From Coprinellus micaceus (lineage: Eukaryota; Basidiomycota; Agaricomycetes; Agaricales; Psathyrellaceae): 64,000 bases of DNA. The notes below the pieces were generated by a model. It had not been told where the DNA came from. It saw only the letters and a program-made list of their open reading frames with translations, and searched no databases. Of the stretch, positions 21,501 through 32,017 are shown in pieces. How positions within the stretch are numbered: the first letter of the stretch is position 1; every line of letters starts with the position of its first letter. Both the position numbers and the translations under genes were made by a program. The DNA is taken from NCBI GenBank assembly GCA_951394405.1, contig OX596340.1:2852001-2916000 (forward strand), written 5' to 3'.

Positions 21501-23941
21501 AGTGGTTAGGAACGCAACACTTCTCGATGAGTTGGGCCCTCCTCCCCACCAGGAGAAGGGCTTCTCTGAGTGAGAGGATACCGGAAACTACCAGCGCAGT
21601 GTATTCGCCTAGACTGGGAGGATTGTTAGTCAGGCATGACAGAATGCAGTGCGATAAGGCGCACCTGTGACCTATCACTGCGGTTGGTGCTACACCCCAG
21701 GTTGTCCAAACCTTAGACAGCGCAACCTCGAAAGAGACAAGTGCCATCTGTTCGACCACGCCAGGTTCCTCCACCACTTGGCCGTCACCGCCCAGAAGAT
21801 ACGGCAGGAACGTCGGTAGTCCGTTATCCACCACTACCGTATTACATTCGTCAATGCACTGCCTGAATGCCGGACAGGACTCATAGAGAATATGGCCCAT
21901 ACCAGGGCCTTGGCTTCCATGCCCCGGGTACACAAACACCACATCGACCGTCCCCAGCTGAACCTGTACGACCGAGGCCTCCTCCAATCGCCCCAGCAGT
22001 TCGCACTTGTCGTTGGGACTGGCGATAGACAATCGATAGTCATACAACTGTCGCCTGGCAGTCGAAGTATAGCAGAAGTCTGGGAGGGCGGCTTCGTTCG
22101 GGAGGTCGCCCAGGCAGGCGATGTATCGCTTCTTCATCTCGAGGAGGGCCCGTTCGGATTTGGCGGAAAGGCCTAGCACCAGGGTCGAGTCGTTCTTGTC
22201 GGAACCGACGGTCTGCGGGCCCTCCACGTACTCCTCGACAAGGACGGAAACATTGGAACCGGCAGCCCCGTAGTTATTGATAATCGCTCGTCGCGGGTTC
22301 CCGTCCACCCTCTCCGGCCAAGGAGTCGTCTGGAAGGGAGTGGTGATTTGCCTCGAGGGAATTGCGTCCATGACGGAATTAAGCTTCCGTATCCCAACCT
22401 GTCGAGGGATGGTCTGGTGTTGCATCATCAGCAAGACCTTCGCGAGGCTAGCAGCGCCAGATGCTGCCTCCAAGTGACCGATGGTGGCCTTGATCGACGA
22501 CATATACAGAGGCGCTTGGCGAACAACCTGCTGCTGGAGGAAGACGTCTCGGACTGCAAGCAGTTCGCTTGTATCTCCCTGTTTCGTCCCAGCAGCGTGG
22601 GCTTCCACGACGTCGATGTCGCCTGGCTGGAGGCGAGACTTCTCCAGGAGACGACAAAGCAAGGCTGCTTGGGAGGGGGAGTGCGTACGAGTAATAGAGG
22701 AGCTAGCGTAGCTCTGGTTCGCCTCTATGTCCCGAATGACACCAAGGATACGATCATGATCGAGAAGCGCGTCTGACATACGCTTCAAGACGAAGAGTCC
22801 ACAGCCCTCGCCACGCGAGTATCCGTCAGCTTCGGCGTCGAAAGGTTTTGATTGTCCAGTACGACTTAGGAACGCGGCCACGTCGAGGCCTATGAAAAGC
22901 TGGAGCAAGATTCAGGCTACTATTGAACCATGAAGGGGCCAACAACTCACGTTGGGGCTGATGACAGCGTTGACTCCCCCTGCGAGGGCCATTCGGCAAT
23001 CACCATTGCGAAGCGCTCTTACTGCAGCGTGCAACGCCGTGGCAGACGAGGAGCATGCGGTGTCGTATACTGTCGACGGGCCACCCAAGGACAACGCATA
23101 CGATATTCTGCCGCTCAGAAACGCGGGGAGAGTTCCTGTAGATGGGGGACGTGAGTCCAGGATGTGTTAAAGCATAACATGAGGCTTCACCGGAGACATA
23201 GTGTATGTCGATGTTGTCTCGAACGTTATGGACGTAATCGTTGGTCGCCGCCCCAATGAAGACGCCGACGTGATCTGGATCCGAGCTGTAGGAAGAACGG
23301 GGGACGAACCCTGCGTCGTCCAAAGCTTCCTGAGCCACGTGAAGGAGTAGTCGTTGTTGTGGGTCCATCATCTTCGCCTCGCGTGGGCTGACGGTGAAGA
23401 ACCTGTAAATTGGGAATGATGTAAAGTAAGGCAAGACGATTATGCAGAGAAGGGGACTAACTCGTTGTCGAATTCGTCGAGGCCATTGATAAAGTGGCCA
23501 GTGTTTGCTTTCAGGGCAGCACCATGTCGGCCTCCATCTGCGTATGCGTGGACATCGAATCGACTGAGAGGAACCTATCAAGGATAGATGAGGTTAGAAC
23601 ACATATAACAGCTTCGAAGTAAGCCTGAGCGTAGAACTTACCGTGGTCGATGTGGACGTCCCGCTGTTGAGCAATCGCCAGAGGTCGTCTGGGCTTTCAG
23701 CACCAGGCATTTTAACCGCCATACCGACGATAGCGACTCGTCCGTCATGGACATTCTGGTCAGTGTGGAACGTCTCTCTAAATGTGTTACGTCTTCCAAG
23801 CGTCTTCTTCACAGAGCCCTTGAAAGGTCGACAAGTCCGAGAAGGAGAAGGAGACGGCGAGTGGTTCTGGAGGTCGCCACGCGAGTTGGCCTGGTCGACC
23901 TCGAAGAGACCAAAGGTAGCTAGGCCTGAGCTCTGGGACAT
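18566..23941 (-). CDS. non-reducing-type polyketide synthase lacking a SAT domain (KS-AT-PT-ACP-TE)
   Basis: Iterative type I PKS that should build an aromatic polyketide from malonyl-CoA. Exons on the minus strand: 23941-23642, 23574-23462, 23402-23191, 23135-22951, 22899-21665, 21613-19185, 19134-18566; 1,681 codons including stop. The ketosynthase has active-site Cys (DTACSSS), His in [11 protein letters not shown] and His in IGHLEAASG. The acyltransferase has GHSLGEY, split by intron 21614-21664. The product-template domain has [16 protein letters not shown] and [12 protein letters not shown]. The carrier protein has LGLDSL. The thioesterase has GWSFGG (split by intron 19135-19184) and a late HHFEMFR. 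No ketoreductase, enoylreductase or methyltransferase is seen. The usual N-terminal SAT domain is absent: only about 70 residues precede the ketosynthase. A TTTTAAAA at 24013-24020 is the likely TATA box. Confidence 0.92.
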
Positions 23942-24204
23942 TTTGATGCGCGACTCAAGGATGGGTGGGTCTCTTATTACTCAGAGAAGAGAGCCATAGG
24001 CATTCCCAAGCATTTTAAAAGATGGGAAGAAGGCCGACGGGTAAGGAAACGAAGAACCCCAATCTAGTTCAACAAGAAGTTATAGAGGATGCCGAAGCGT
24101 GGCTTTGTGCGGGATTCAAAGCCTTTGTCCCTCATATGGTGGTGGAGACGGCGATCTCGGTGAGAGAAAAATGCTTGGATCATGGGGTTGGGCGTATGAC
24201 TTCC

Positions 24205-24218
24205 TAGAGTTAACTCTA
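24205..24218. promoter_or_regulatory. 14-bp perfect palindrome upstream of the PKS
   Basis: TAGAGTTAACTCTA reads the same on both strands and lies about 265 bp upstream of the PKS start codon. A further half-site-like GAGTTAA follows at 24220-24226. Dimeric regulators often bind such sites; no binding protein can be named from sequence alone. Confidence 0.35.
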
Positions 24219-25838
24219 TGAGTTAAAGTTCTCGACTCGTTCTGTGAGCATTACTGACAAAAGGTAGCCCTCACATCCGCATGAAAGTCGGAAGCCGGGG
24301 CTTACAATGAGAAGGAGAGGAGAGCATGGTATTCAAGACGGAGGTCGTGGTTCAAGTTCAAGAGGCGCGCCTCTGCTCGTGTGATGAGTTGTTTGCCAAG
24401 CGCCTGTGATACCTCCGCACAAAAGTCAGCTCGGGGAGAGCCGAGTGCATCGTGACGACCCGGACGACGTCCTCCAATTTATTCTACGCTTTTCTCCCGG
24501 AATACTCGAGAATCTATACGCACTCTTCAGGGAATTTCTTCCTCGGTTGCTCCAAACGGATGCTCTATGGAATCACGCTCAAGTTGAAGTGTGAAACGTC
24601 CCGCAAAGCACATCGAGCTCCTGCCATAATTCGACTCAGCAACGCATCGAATGAAACGGCAAGATCGACAGTTCTCAACCCTGGTTCGTGTCCCCCATCC
24701 CTAAAGCCAAATGCTCAGGTTGAAAGCATCTCTATAGTCACAAGAGCCCACTGCCGTTGCGCATCGCGTACCTAACTCGGTCTATATCTCGATCTCGATA
24801 GACTTCAGTTGGCTGCGGTAAAACATCCTTGGCGTCTATGTCAAACGTGAACCCGCTACAGCATCTTGAGCCACGCTGGTGTCCCTTCAAGGCGTGGTTT
24901 CGACCATGGAAGCGCCGGCACACCATCCCTTGCTGCGTGCTCCGCCGCATGCATACGCACCGCGTCCCCGCCGGTGCCGGAGGGATAGGATTCCTCTTCA
25001 TTCAAAAATTGACACCCCCGGACCGTCACTTTGCCTTCAAAATCTCCATGGGCGAAGGTGATTCGATGAAGGATCAGTGAGTGCCGTCCCGTCGTCGGGA
25101 TGCAGGAACAGGTCCTGCGTATGCCCTTTCGAACTGTGGCACCGAGTAACCGAAGTTCACGGGGGCATTTGCTTTCTCGACGAACCTTCCCAATGTATCT
25201 CGTTTCGTCATTACAGGGGCTGGAACTTGAAGCAGGTCGATCAGAGGCCTCTCTTCCAAACCCTGATAACATCGAGAATTTGGGGAAGTCCTCCCACATT
25301 TGTCAATCTGAAGAGGGCTCGTTGTCCACACCTGGCCGTGTAATGGAGGAAACGACTGGGGTTTGCACTTCGATCAAGGGTAATCACGATTACTCAGGAG
25401 ATTAACACCGTTTGTCTAAACGGCCGCACATCCATGATCCATCCCTATGAGGACTTCTCTCCCCAATCTTCTTCCCAAACACATCGAAGGGAATCCTCGT
25501 TCCTACGCTTGTCTGGTGCAATCTGCAGCCGAAGAGCGCTGTGGTGCTCATATCAAGGACGGAGAAAACGGCTGATAGCTCTCGCAGGACACGACCCTTC
25601 CCCCTTCCCTCCCCTGATTGGTCCCAAACGACATTCGCCGCTTTGATTCAACACATATCACATTAAAGCTCCCGCAGCATTACAATTCGTCGCTTAGCCG
25701 ATTTGATTCCTCGTAAGTATCCTTCTTCTTTCAGCCCAGATTGGATCTGACGGTAACTTGTTACAAGACGGCCGTGAACTCAAGCCTTAGGCGCCTTTAT
25801 AGATCCGACGAACTGGGATAACACTGAGTTGAAAGGCT

Positions 25839-25845
25839 TATATAA
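25839..25845 (+). promoter_or_regulatory. TATA box of the transcription factor gene
   Basis: TATATAA lies 41 bp before the chosen ATG at 25886 in a well-placed context, implying a very short 5' leader if this start is right. Confidence 0.5.
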
Positions 25846-25885
25846 CCTTCCAACGCCAGGCGCTGGAATCCCTCCCTCTTCCGCC

Positions 25886-28884
25886 ATGTCTGCTCCCTAC
25901 ACGTTGGGCAACACAGGTTCGAATCTGAGGACTTCTGTCGATTTCAAGGCGAATGGAGAAGTCAGTCGGATGCGAAGTCATAAAGGTGGGTCCTCCCCTG
26001 ATACCAACTATCTTCGGCGTAACGGATGGGTGCCATATGGCATAATAAGGCAACATGCCTTCACTTCCCCAGACCAAATTCTGTTCCCTGTGCCCTGCGA
26101 AGTTCACTCGAACGACCCATTTGAACCGGCATTTGCGCTCCCGTAAGTGACTCACCTCTTCGCTGGCTTCCTTCAGTGCCTGACCCGCCCTGTTCCTTAG
26201 ATACCAATGAACGTTCACACAAGTGCGAGGTAAGTCTTCGGTGGCGTTTAGAATCCGTGCGTCGGTTGACCGAGCGTAGGTCTGCTCAGCGGAATTCACT
26301 AGAAGCGACCTTCTTACGAGACACAAACGAACCTGTGGAGACTCGTAAGTGCTCGGCACAGCGCGTCCATTCACAGCGGACTAATTTCGACATATCTTAC
26401 TAACAGGCGTAACTCTAATCGCTCGCGACGGAAGTCTTGCCAGGCAAGTTCTGTCAGAATCAACCTTGGCTTTCGCCTAACGTCACCTGCACAGGCCTGC
26501 GCCGAGTCCAAGGTGAAATGCGATTTACAGCTTCCCTGCTCTAAATGCATCGCCCGTGGGAGGGAGTGCACCTTCATCAACGACCCTGAGATGTCCAGGT
26601 CCAGGAGGGCCTCGCGGAGGGGAAGAAGCGTCTCCGAGAGCCCTCAAAGCGCTGAAGGCTCCGGGTTTGGATCGACTTCTGCGTATGCAGAGACGCAAAC
26701 ATCGTCCGTACCGTCGCCACCTACAACGCCCTATTCGATTATTTACCCGTCGCCTGTCAGCCTCGTGTCTTCCCTCCCAGACTCGATGCACTCCTCCCCC
26801 GCCTCGACCCATCCCATGGAAATCGGTGTTCCATTTGGCGTTCCTAGTCTCTCCCACTCGCATTCTTCGAGCTCCTCTTCCACGTCTTCGCGCTCGTCTT
26901 CACGACTGGAGCCCTTTGACTTGTCGAACATGGTCGAATTCAATTTCGACAGTCTAGACATTGACTGCCAGTTCAACGACTTCTTCCCCCTCCCCTCACA
27001 ACCGGAAGATACAGGCTTCAACTTCGCCGACCTCATCTCCCCAACGAGCTGCTCCTCCGAACATCTGCCGCCACCGACGAGCTTTGCGTCTGGGTCGGAC
27101 TCTGGAAGTATCTTTGGTGGATTCCAGAGCGATTCGAGCTTCTCATACAATCCACACCCTCCTGGACCCAGCAGCAACCACTCCTTGCTTCACGGGCTTC
27201 CAGGGCTCACCTCATCCCCGTTCCCCCAGGGCGAGGCTTCGTCGCCACCGGCGCATCGCGCCCAGGTGCCCACAGGATCTGTACTCAATAGTCCATTTGA
27301 CTCCTCGGTTTCGGGGCTGACAAGTAACACGGAGACCGAGGATCTGGGTGTATACCGTAAGTCATACCGCTCCTTTTCCGTGCATACTTTTGTCTCCACG
27401 GCTGCTGATTCATTATTGGTGACTTCATGTCACCGCCGTAGTGAACACGTTTTTCACAATGTTCTCGATGCATATACCACTGATTCACCGGCCAACGTGG
27501 ACGATGGAGGACAAGCACCCGATGCTGGTCAGCGCGATGCAGGCGTGCGGCGCGATCTTCCTGAAAACTCAAGTGTCGTTGGCGTTTGTCCAAAGAACGC
27601 TTGATTACCTCGGAGACAACCTAATCGCCGAATTCGTGAGTTCTTTTCTCCCCTACTAACATAATGCGCCCCTTGCCAACTTAATCTGGAAATTTTTATA
27701 GTCTAAACCTAATGCTACACTCAAAGACAGGTTTTCGTTGATCATGGCTGTCGTATTGTTGCAGTCGTGGAACTTGCTTTCCAGGCAGCCAGACAGGCTT
27801 GGCACAAGCAGGCTATTCCACGGGGTCGTCGTGACGGTGCGTAGTCGCTCTCAAATTCCAATTGCCAATACGAAGCGTCCTGACCGTGCCGCAGATGATT
27901 CGCCGTATTGGGTTGATTAGGCTTCTCAGCACCTGGACTCCCCCAGACCTGAGTAATCACTATACTCTCGATACTGCTTGGCGAGAATGGGCGCGTTTCG
28001 AAACCTTGAAACGGTAAGCAACATACTTCTTTACAGTCCCCTCGCGCCGAAGCCAAGCCTAACCTTGTCCCCGATCCAGCGTCGTCTTTTTCGCATACAT
28101 CCAAGACTGCTCCAACTGCGCCTACTTCTCCACGATGCCCATCTTCCACCCCTCCGAAATCGAGATCTCCCTCCCCTGCGACGATAACCTCTGGGCGGCC
28201 CAGAACGTGAGGGAGTGGTATCAGATGCTCCAGACGCCTTCCCAATACGCCGTAGGCCCGCGGCGCTTAACGGCCGTGAGCATGCGGCGAGCCCTCGCAG
28301 CCCTCGATAACCCAGGCCCCTCGGGGATGCCGCTGCACATCAACCCCTTCTCCCACCTGATTCTCATCCACACCATCCTTCGCAATATCTTCGCCTCAGG
28401 CTTCGAGGACATTTACTCCGACGATCACCCTCCCTCTGCCGCATCGGGCTCCGCTTCAGCCTCGACCCATCTTTTGGAAGCGGCCGCGGCGACTCAGCAG
28501 AGCAAGAACCTCTCTAACCAGTATGCGTTGCACAATTGGTTGCAGATGTGGAGGAGCAACCCTGATGCTATCATCCTGGAGAAGGGAGGCTTCGCTTCGA
28601 CTCCGATATTCTGCGCCGCGGCCCCGTTCTACTGGCTGGCCCATTACTCGCTGCAAGCGGCCCAGGAGGGGAGCTTGGATATGTCCCCAGCACCGACGGA
28701 GAACGAGGCGCAGGCGAGGTGTCGGCTGATCAATTCGTGGATGGAGAGGATAAAGGCGTATATGATGAAGGGAGTGCAGTTGCCGGCCAGGATACAGGAC
28801 TTGATGAGTGCTGGGTTGGAGTTGGAGGCGGATAATGTGCCGTTGCTCTCTGGGCCGTTCAGTGCTCTGTTGAGCGGACGCTGA
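25886..28884 (+). CDS. transcription factor with C2H2 finger plus Zn2Cys6 cluster and fungal_trans-like domain
   Basis: DNA-binding regulator and best candidate to control the facing PKS. Proposed exons: 25886-25985, 26201-26229, 26280-26344, 26407-26443, 26495-27356, 27442-27635, 27702-27836, 27895-28013, 28080-28884; 782 codons including stop. After splicing, a C2H2 finger (HKCEVCSAEFTRSDLLTRHK) is followed within about 15 residues by a zinc cluster with six cysteines (KSCQACAESKVKCDLQLPC, then SKCIARGREC). Intron 26444-26494 uses a GC donor (GCAAGT) and splits the first cysteine pair. The middle is Ser/Pro-rich. The region with FFTMFSMHIPLIHRPTW and later helices matches the fungal-specific transcription factor domain. 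The first exon is the weakest part: the 215-nt gap after it is long for this genome and could hide a small exon. Confidence 0.85.
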
Positions 28885-29237
28885 AGGCTGAAATATCTCT
28901 CGCTCCTCGTCCACCATCGTTGACATATGGACAATTCGCATTGTTATGATCATGCTCCCCATCCCATATGTATTCCTTGAATGCTTCAAACGTAGTATGT
29001 ACACCGTGTATCACTAGTGCACTGTTTCGATATAGACTCACGAAAATCAACGAGATCTTTCATTCAACAGCGAACAGTTCTGCCAAGGTTCTGCGGTCGG
29101 GTCTGGACGCCGTACGTTGGCTGGGCAAATTTCAATCGTAGCCAGCGCAAACTTTCTGACACGCACTACGAATCTTGCAGCTTGAAGATCGGACGGAGCG
29201 CACAAGTTTGGGGAGAATAGTTTTATTAAGAACAGGA
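28885..29237. other. intergenic, nothing recognised
   Basis: Three-prime flanks of two converging genes. No motif or frame worth calling. Confidence 0.4.
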
Positions 29238-29692
29238 CTACGAGAAGACTAGTTCGAGGGTTGAGTAGAGATGCATTGGAACGTACCTGAAGGATAAGAG
29301 AGGGTCAGTAAAGATGCTTTGAAGAGCGACGTTGGAGGAGGATAAGAATAAAAGTCTCAGCAAAAATGGGTCGTCAATTCCGTCCGAGGACGGGTCAGGC
29401 TCATTAAAATCAGTATAATTTGGAATCATCGACTACACAGCAAGTAGAAAGAAGGGAACGAAGGGAGGTAAGAACGCCGAGCACACACCTTGAAACTAAG
29501 CTCGAATCCAGCTATCCTCCACCCCCACACCCTCCAAAACCCAACGGAAAAGACGAAGAGGATATTCCAGCGAAAAATCGACATGCTTCGACATATTATG
29601 TGCATCGAAACACTTCCTAAACTGGTTGTTGCTCTCGAAGGAGGATCGACTCGAAAGTCGAAAGGCACTGATTCCGCGGTCGGGGCCGTCAT
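29238..29692 (-). CDS. putative small membrane protein
   Basis: Two exons (29692-29489 and 29432-29238) joined by a clean 56-nt GT-AG intron give 132 residues. A hydrophobic, tryptophan-rich stretch (WNILFVFSVGFWRVWGW) could span or lie in a membrane; a second hydrophobic stretch follows in the C-terminal half (PFLLRLLFLSSS). A TATA-like TTTATAA lies about 53 bp upstream on the minus strand (29745-29752). No family is recognised. The last exon may be spliced once more near 29285, where a GTACGT occurs. The intron and promoter support a real gene, but the protein is short and could be chance. Confidence 0.35.
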
Positions 29693-30049
29693 GACCAGCG
29701 TGGCATCCTTCTTGGAGAGAAAAGAGTTGGGCGATGAGGATGGCTTATAAAGGGCGCTCGGAGGTTGCCGGGCGGAGCTTCAAATGTATGCAGCTGCTGC
29801 ATTCGGCATCGTCGGCGGCGCATCAGCGCTCTCCTCTATGCCGGGGCCCTCGTTATCTCGCACACTGCATCCTTGGGACGCGTGTCTATGCCGCCCCTAA
29901 GAATGCAGCAACGCTTACGGCAGGGATTCGATCATGTGTCCTAGGGTCGACGTCATGACGCTGTTTCGGTGGACGAAGGCTGGAACTTGCTCGATAACGA
30001 CGACGTTCTCAGCTCACAGTCCAAGCAACCCACAATCGTAACCACTATC

Positions 30050-30770
30050 ATGCCAGTCGAACTCAAAGGGAGCTGCCATTGTGGCGCGGTCAAGTTCTCC
30101 GTCGAATCGAGCACGCCGGTGCCATACCAGGTACGAGGCGTCATTCCCTACTCGAGTTGCGTGCTCACAGGCGCATGCGCCTCTCTGCAGCTGTGCGTTT
30201 GTTCGATCTGTCGAAAGGTCGGCGGAGTGGGAGGATCGATCAATTTAGGCGCCCATAGCAAGACTCTGAAAGTGGAAGGGAAGGAGAACCTAGGGTGAGT
30301 CGAATCGCTTATCGCTGTGACCTCCATCCCTTAGTTATGAACCCTGCAGGATATACAAGGCAGTGATGGACCGCGATACTCCCCAAGAGCACATCGCTTC
30401 ATCTGAGAGGAACTTCTGCAAGAAATGTTCCACCATGCTTTGGCTGTACGACGAAACTTGGTGCGTTTCAAATACCGCGTTCCTTTGCCTCAATATGACT
30501 CACACCGCCCATTTCAGGCCTGAACTCCTGCATCCCTTCGCATCCGCTATAGACTCTCCGGAGCTCGATAGCCCCGAGTCCTTGGTAATTAGAGCCCCTT
30601 TTCCGCCACCACGACGCCTTCCTCACGGTGTCTTAATTCAGATCGTCGTAAAGGCCAACTCCAAACCAGCCTACGTCCGCCTCCCGGATGGGAAGAAAAA
30701 GGTGTACGAAGACTACGGACCGGATTCAATTGAGGAATGGCACAAGAAGCACAAGCTTTACACGCCCTAG
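30050..30770 (+). CDS. GFA/CENP-V-type zinc-binding protein
   Basis: Member of the glutathione-dependent formaldehyde-activating enzyme (GFA) family, small beta-fold proteins with structural zinc sites. Exons 30050-30130, 30191-30294, 30350-30460 and 30518-30770 give 182 residues. The expected cysteines are present: GSCHCGAVKFSVE at the N-terminus, then CVCSICRKVG, then NFCKKCSTMLWLYD. The C-terminus (DYGPDSIEEWHKKHKL) is common in fungal members. Most fungal GFA-domain proteins are uncharacterised and probably do not act on formaldehyde, so the family name should not be read as an activity. No operon-like context; it lies about 1.2 kb beyond the transcription factor gene and could only loosely be tied to the PKS locus. 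Confidence 0.85.
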
Positions 30771-32017
30771 TTTTGCTTAGTGGTCAGGGCAGGTCCCAGG
30801 ATACGATATGAATTGAAGAAGAATCTAAATGGCACGTATTTGCTTCCGTCGTCACTAAGTTCTCATTCGGTTTACCGAAGAACCATTGATTCTGCGAAGC
30901 CCTGCCTCATGGCCCCCACTGAAACGATCGATCGAAACAGTATGTACCCCAATGCCGCCGGTACACTCCCGCATCGCGCCCATATAGGTTTCTTCTGATG
31001 TTCTTTTCCTTCCGTTTTTGCCTTTCTCCCAAGCCGCAGCAGCCCGCAGGCAGCCTTCGCGCTTCGTGGAAGAAGCCTTTTCGTTGTGTTGTCACTACTA
31101 ATCACGCCTCATGTCAGTCAAGTGTGCCTGCTGTTCATGAGTCGACGTCGCCGTCGAACCCATGGTGCTTGTTACGACACCCCGGCGACTTGACAAGAAC
31201 CGACGTTCACATCTTATCGAGCGCCGGAACACGTCGCTTGTGCGTGGAGCCGCCTTGAAGGGAAGGTATTCAGGGTTGTCAGAATCGCCACACAGGTTTT
31301 GGAGAAATGTGCAAACGCGTGTTTATAGATCAAAGCGTGCCCTCAGGTAGGCGTAATCCCGCCTATCTCGATGAAACTCCGGCTCAGTTAGACTTTAGGT
31401 GAGGATGACGGACCTCGGGACCCTGACCCCGAACTCCAATCGTCAGAGGTGCTGTCGTGCGTGTTCTTACTTACCATCCAGACGATAGATCTGGTGGGAT
31501 ACGGGTACCCACATGCAAGTCCGGACAGGATGATGATGATGATGCCCATTCGACGGGGAACTGGAATATGTGACGGCAGGGATCAGGATACTTGGATTTG
31601 GGATATCACTCCATGGTCGAGGCGTGGATCTTGCGCTTTCAATTTCGGCGGATCCATTATCTAACTGGGGTCGATCCACCAAGTTTCATTCATCGACTTT
31701 CGATTGGTTCCACTCAGCACGTTCGTATTAGGTACGCAGCAAAGCCCTGAGAGCGTGGCCCATTGCCTATCTTCAAGCAGACCCAAGCGACCACACCCAC
31801 CCCAACGGAATGCTCATTAGTGCTCATTATCCCCAGTGGTTGGGAATTAGGCGCCCGTGGCGATAGAGCGCGGGAAACACGCGCTGCCGCTTTCCGGCTT
31901 CGCGATCATATGACCTGCTCACGTCCCACGGTTCATTCCAAGCCCCTGCAACTCCCGTTGAATGCTGCCTCCAACAACGACGACGACGACGACAGCGACG
32001 ACACCCTCACCGCCAAC
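30771..32017. other. intergenic; upstream of kinesin
   Basis: No gene recognised. Contains a short (GAT)n run at 31530-31543, a GGGCGCCTAATT-type motif on the minus strand (31847-31857) and a (GAC)n run at 31979-31997. The frame of the kinesin gene is open upstream to 31763, so a longer N-terminus is possible. Confidence 0.4.

Larger units (their letters stand above)
23942..25885. promoter_or_regulatory. divergent upstream region of the PKS and transcription factor genes
   Basis: Nearly 2 kb between the PKS start (minus) and the transcription factor start (plus). I checked the minus strand for a missing SAT domain and saw none, and no other gene is convincing. It holds TTTTAAAA near the PKS, a 14-bp palindrome at 24205-24218 and a TATA box just before the transcription factor. 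Confidence 0.5.

Noticed and set aside
23942..25885. SAT domain exon for the PKS
   Set aside because: I looked on the minus strand for a SAT-like frame with an active-site motif and splice sites and saw none.
25911..25925. tRNA-like GGTTCGAATC sequence
   Set aside because: No A box at the right distance and no cloverleaf; it lies in the proposed first exon of the transcription factor.
25838..26374. 178-codon minus-strand frame over the transcription factor 5' end
   Set aside because: Opposes the C2H2 finger exons, whose splice sites and zinc ligands are convincing.
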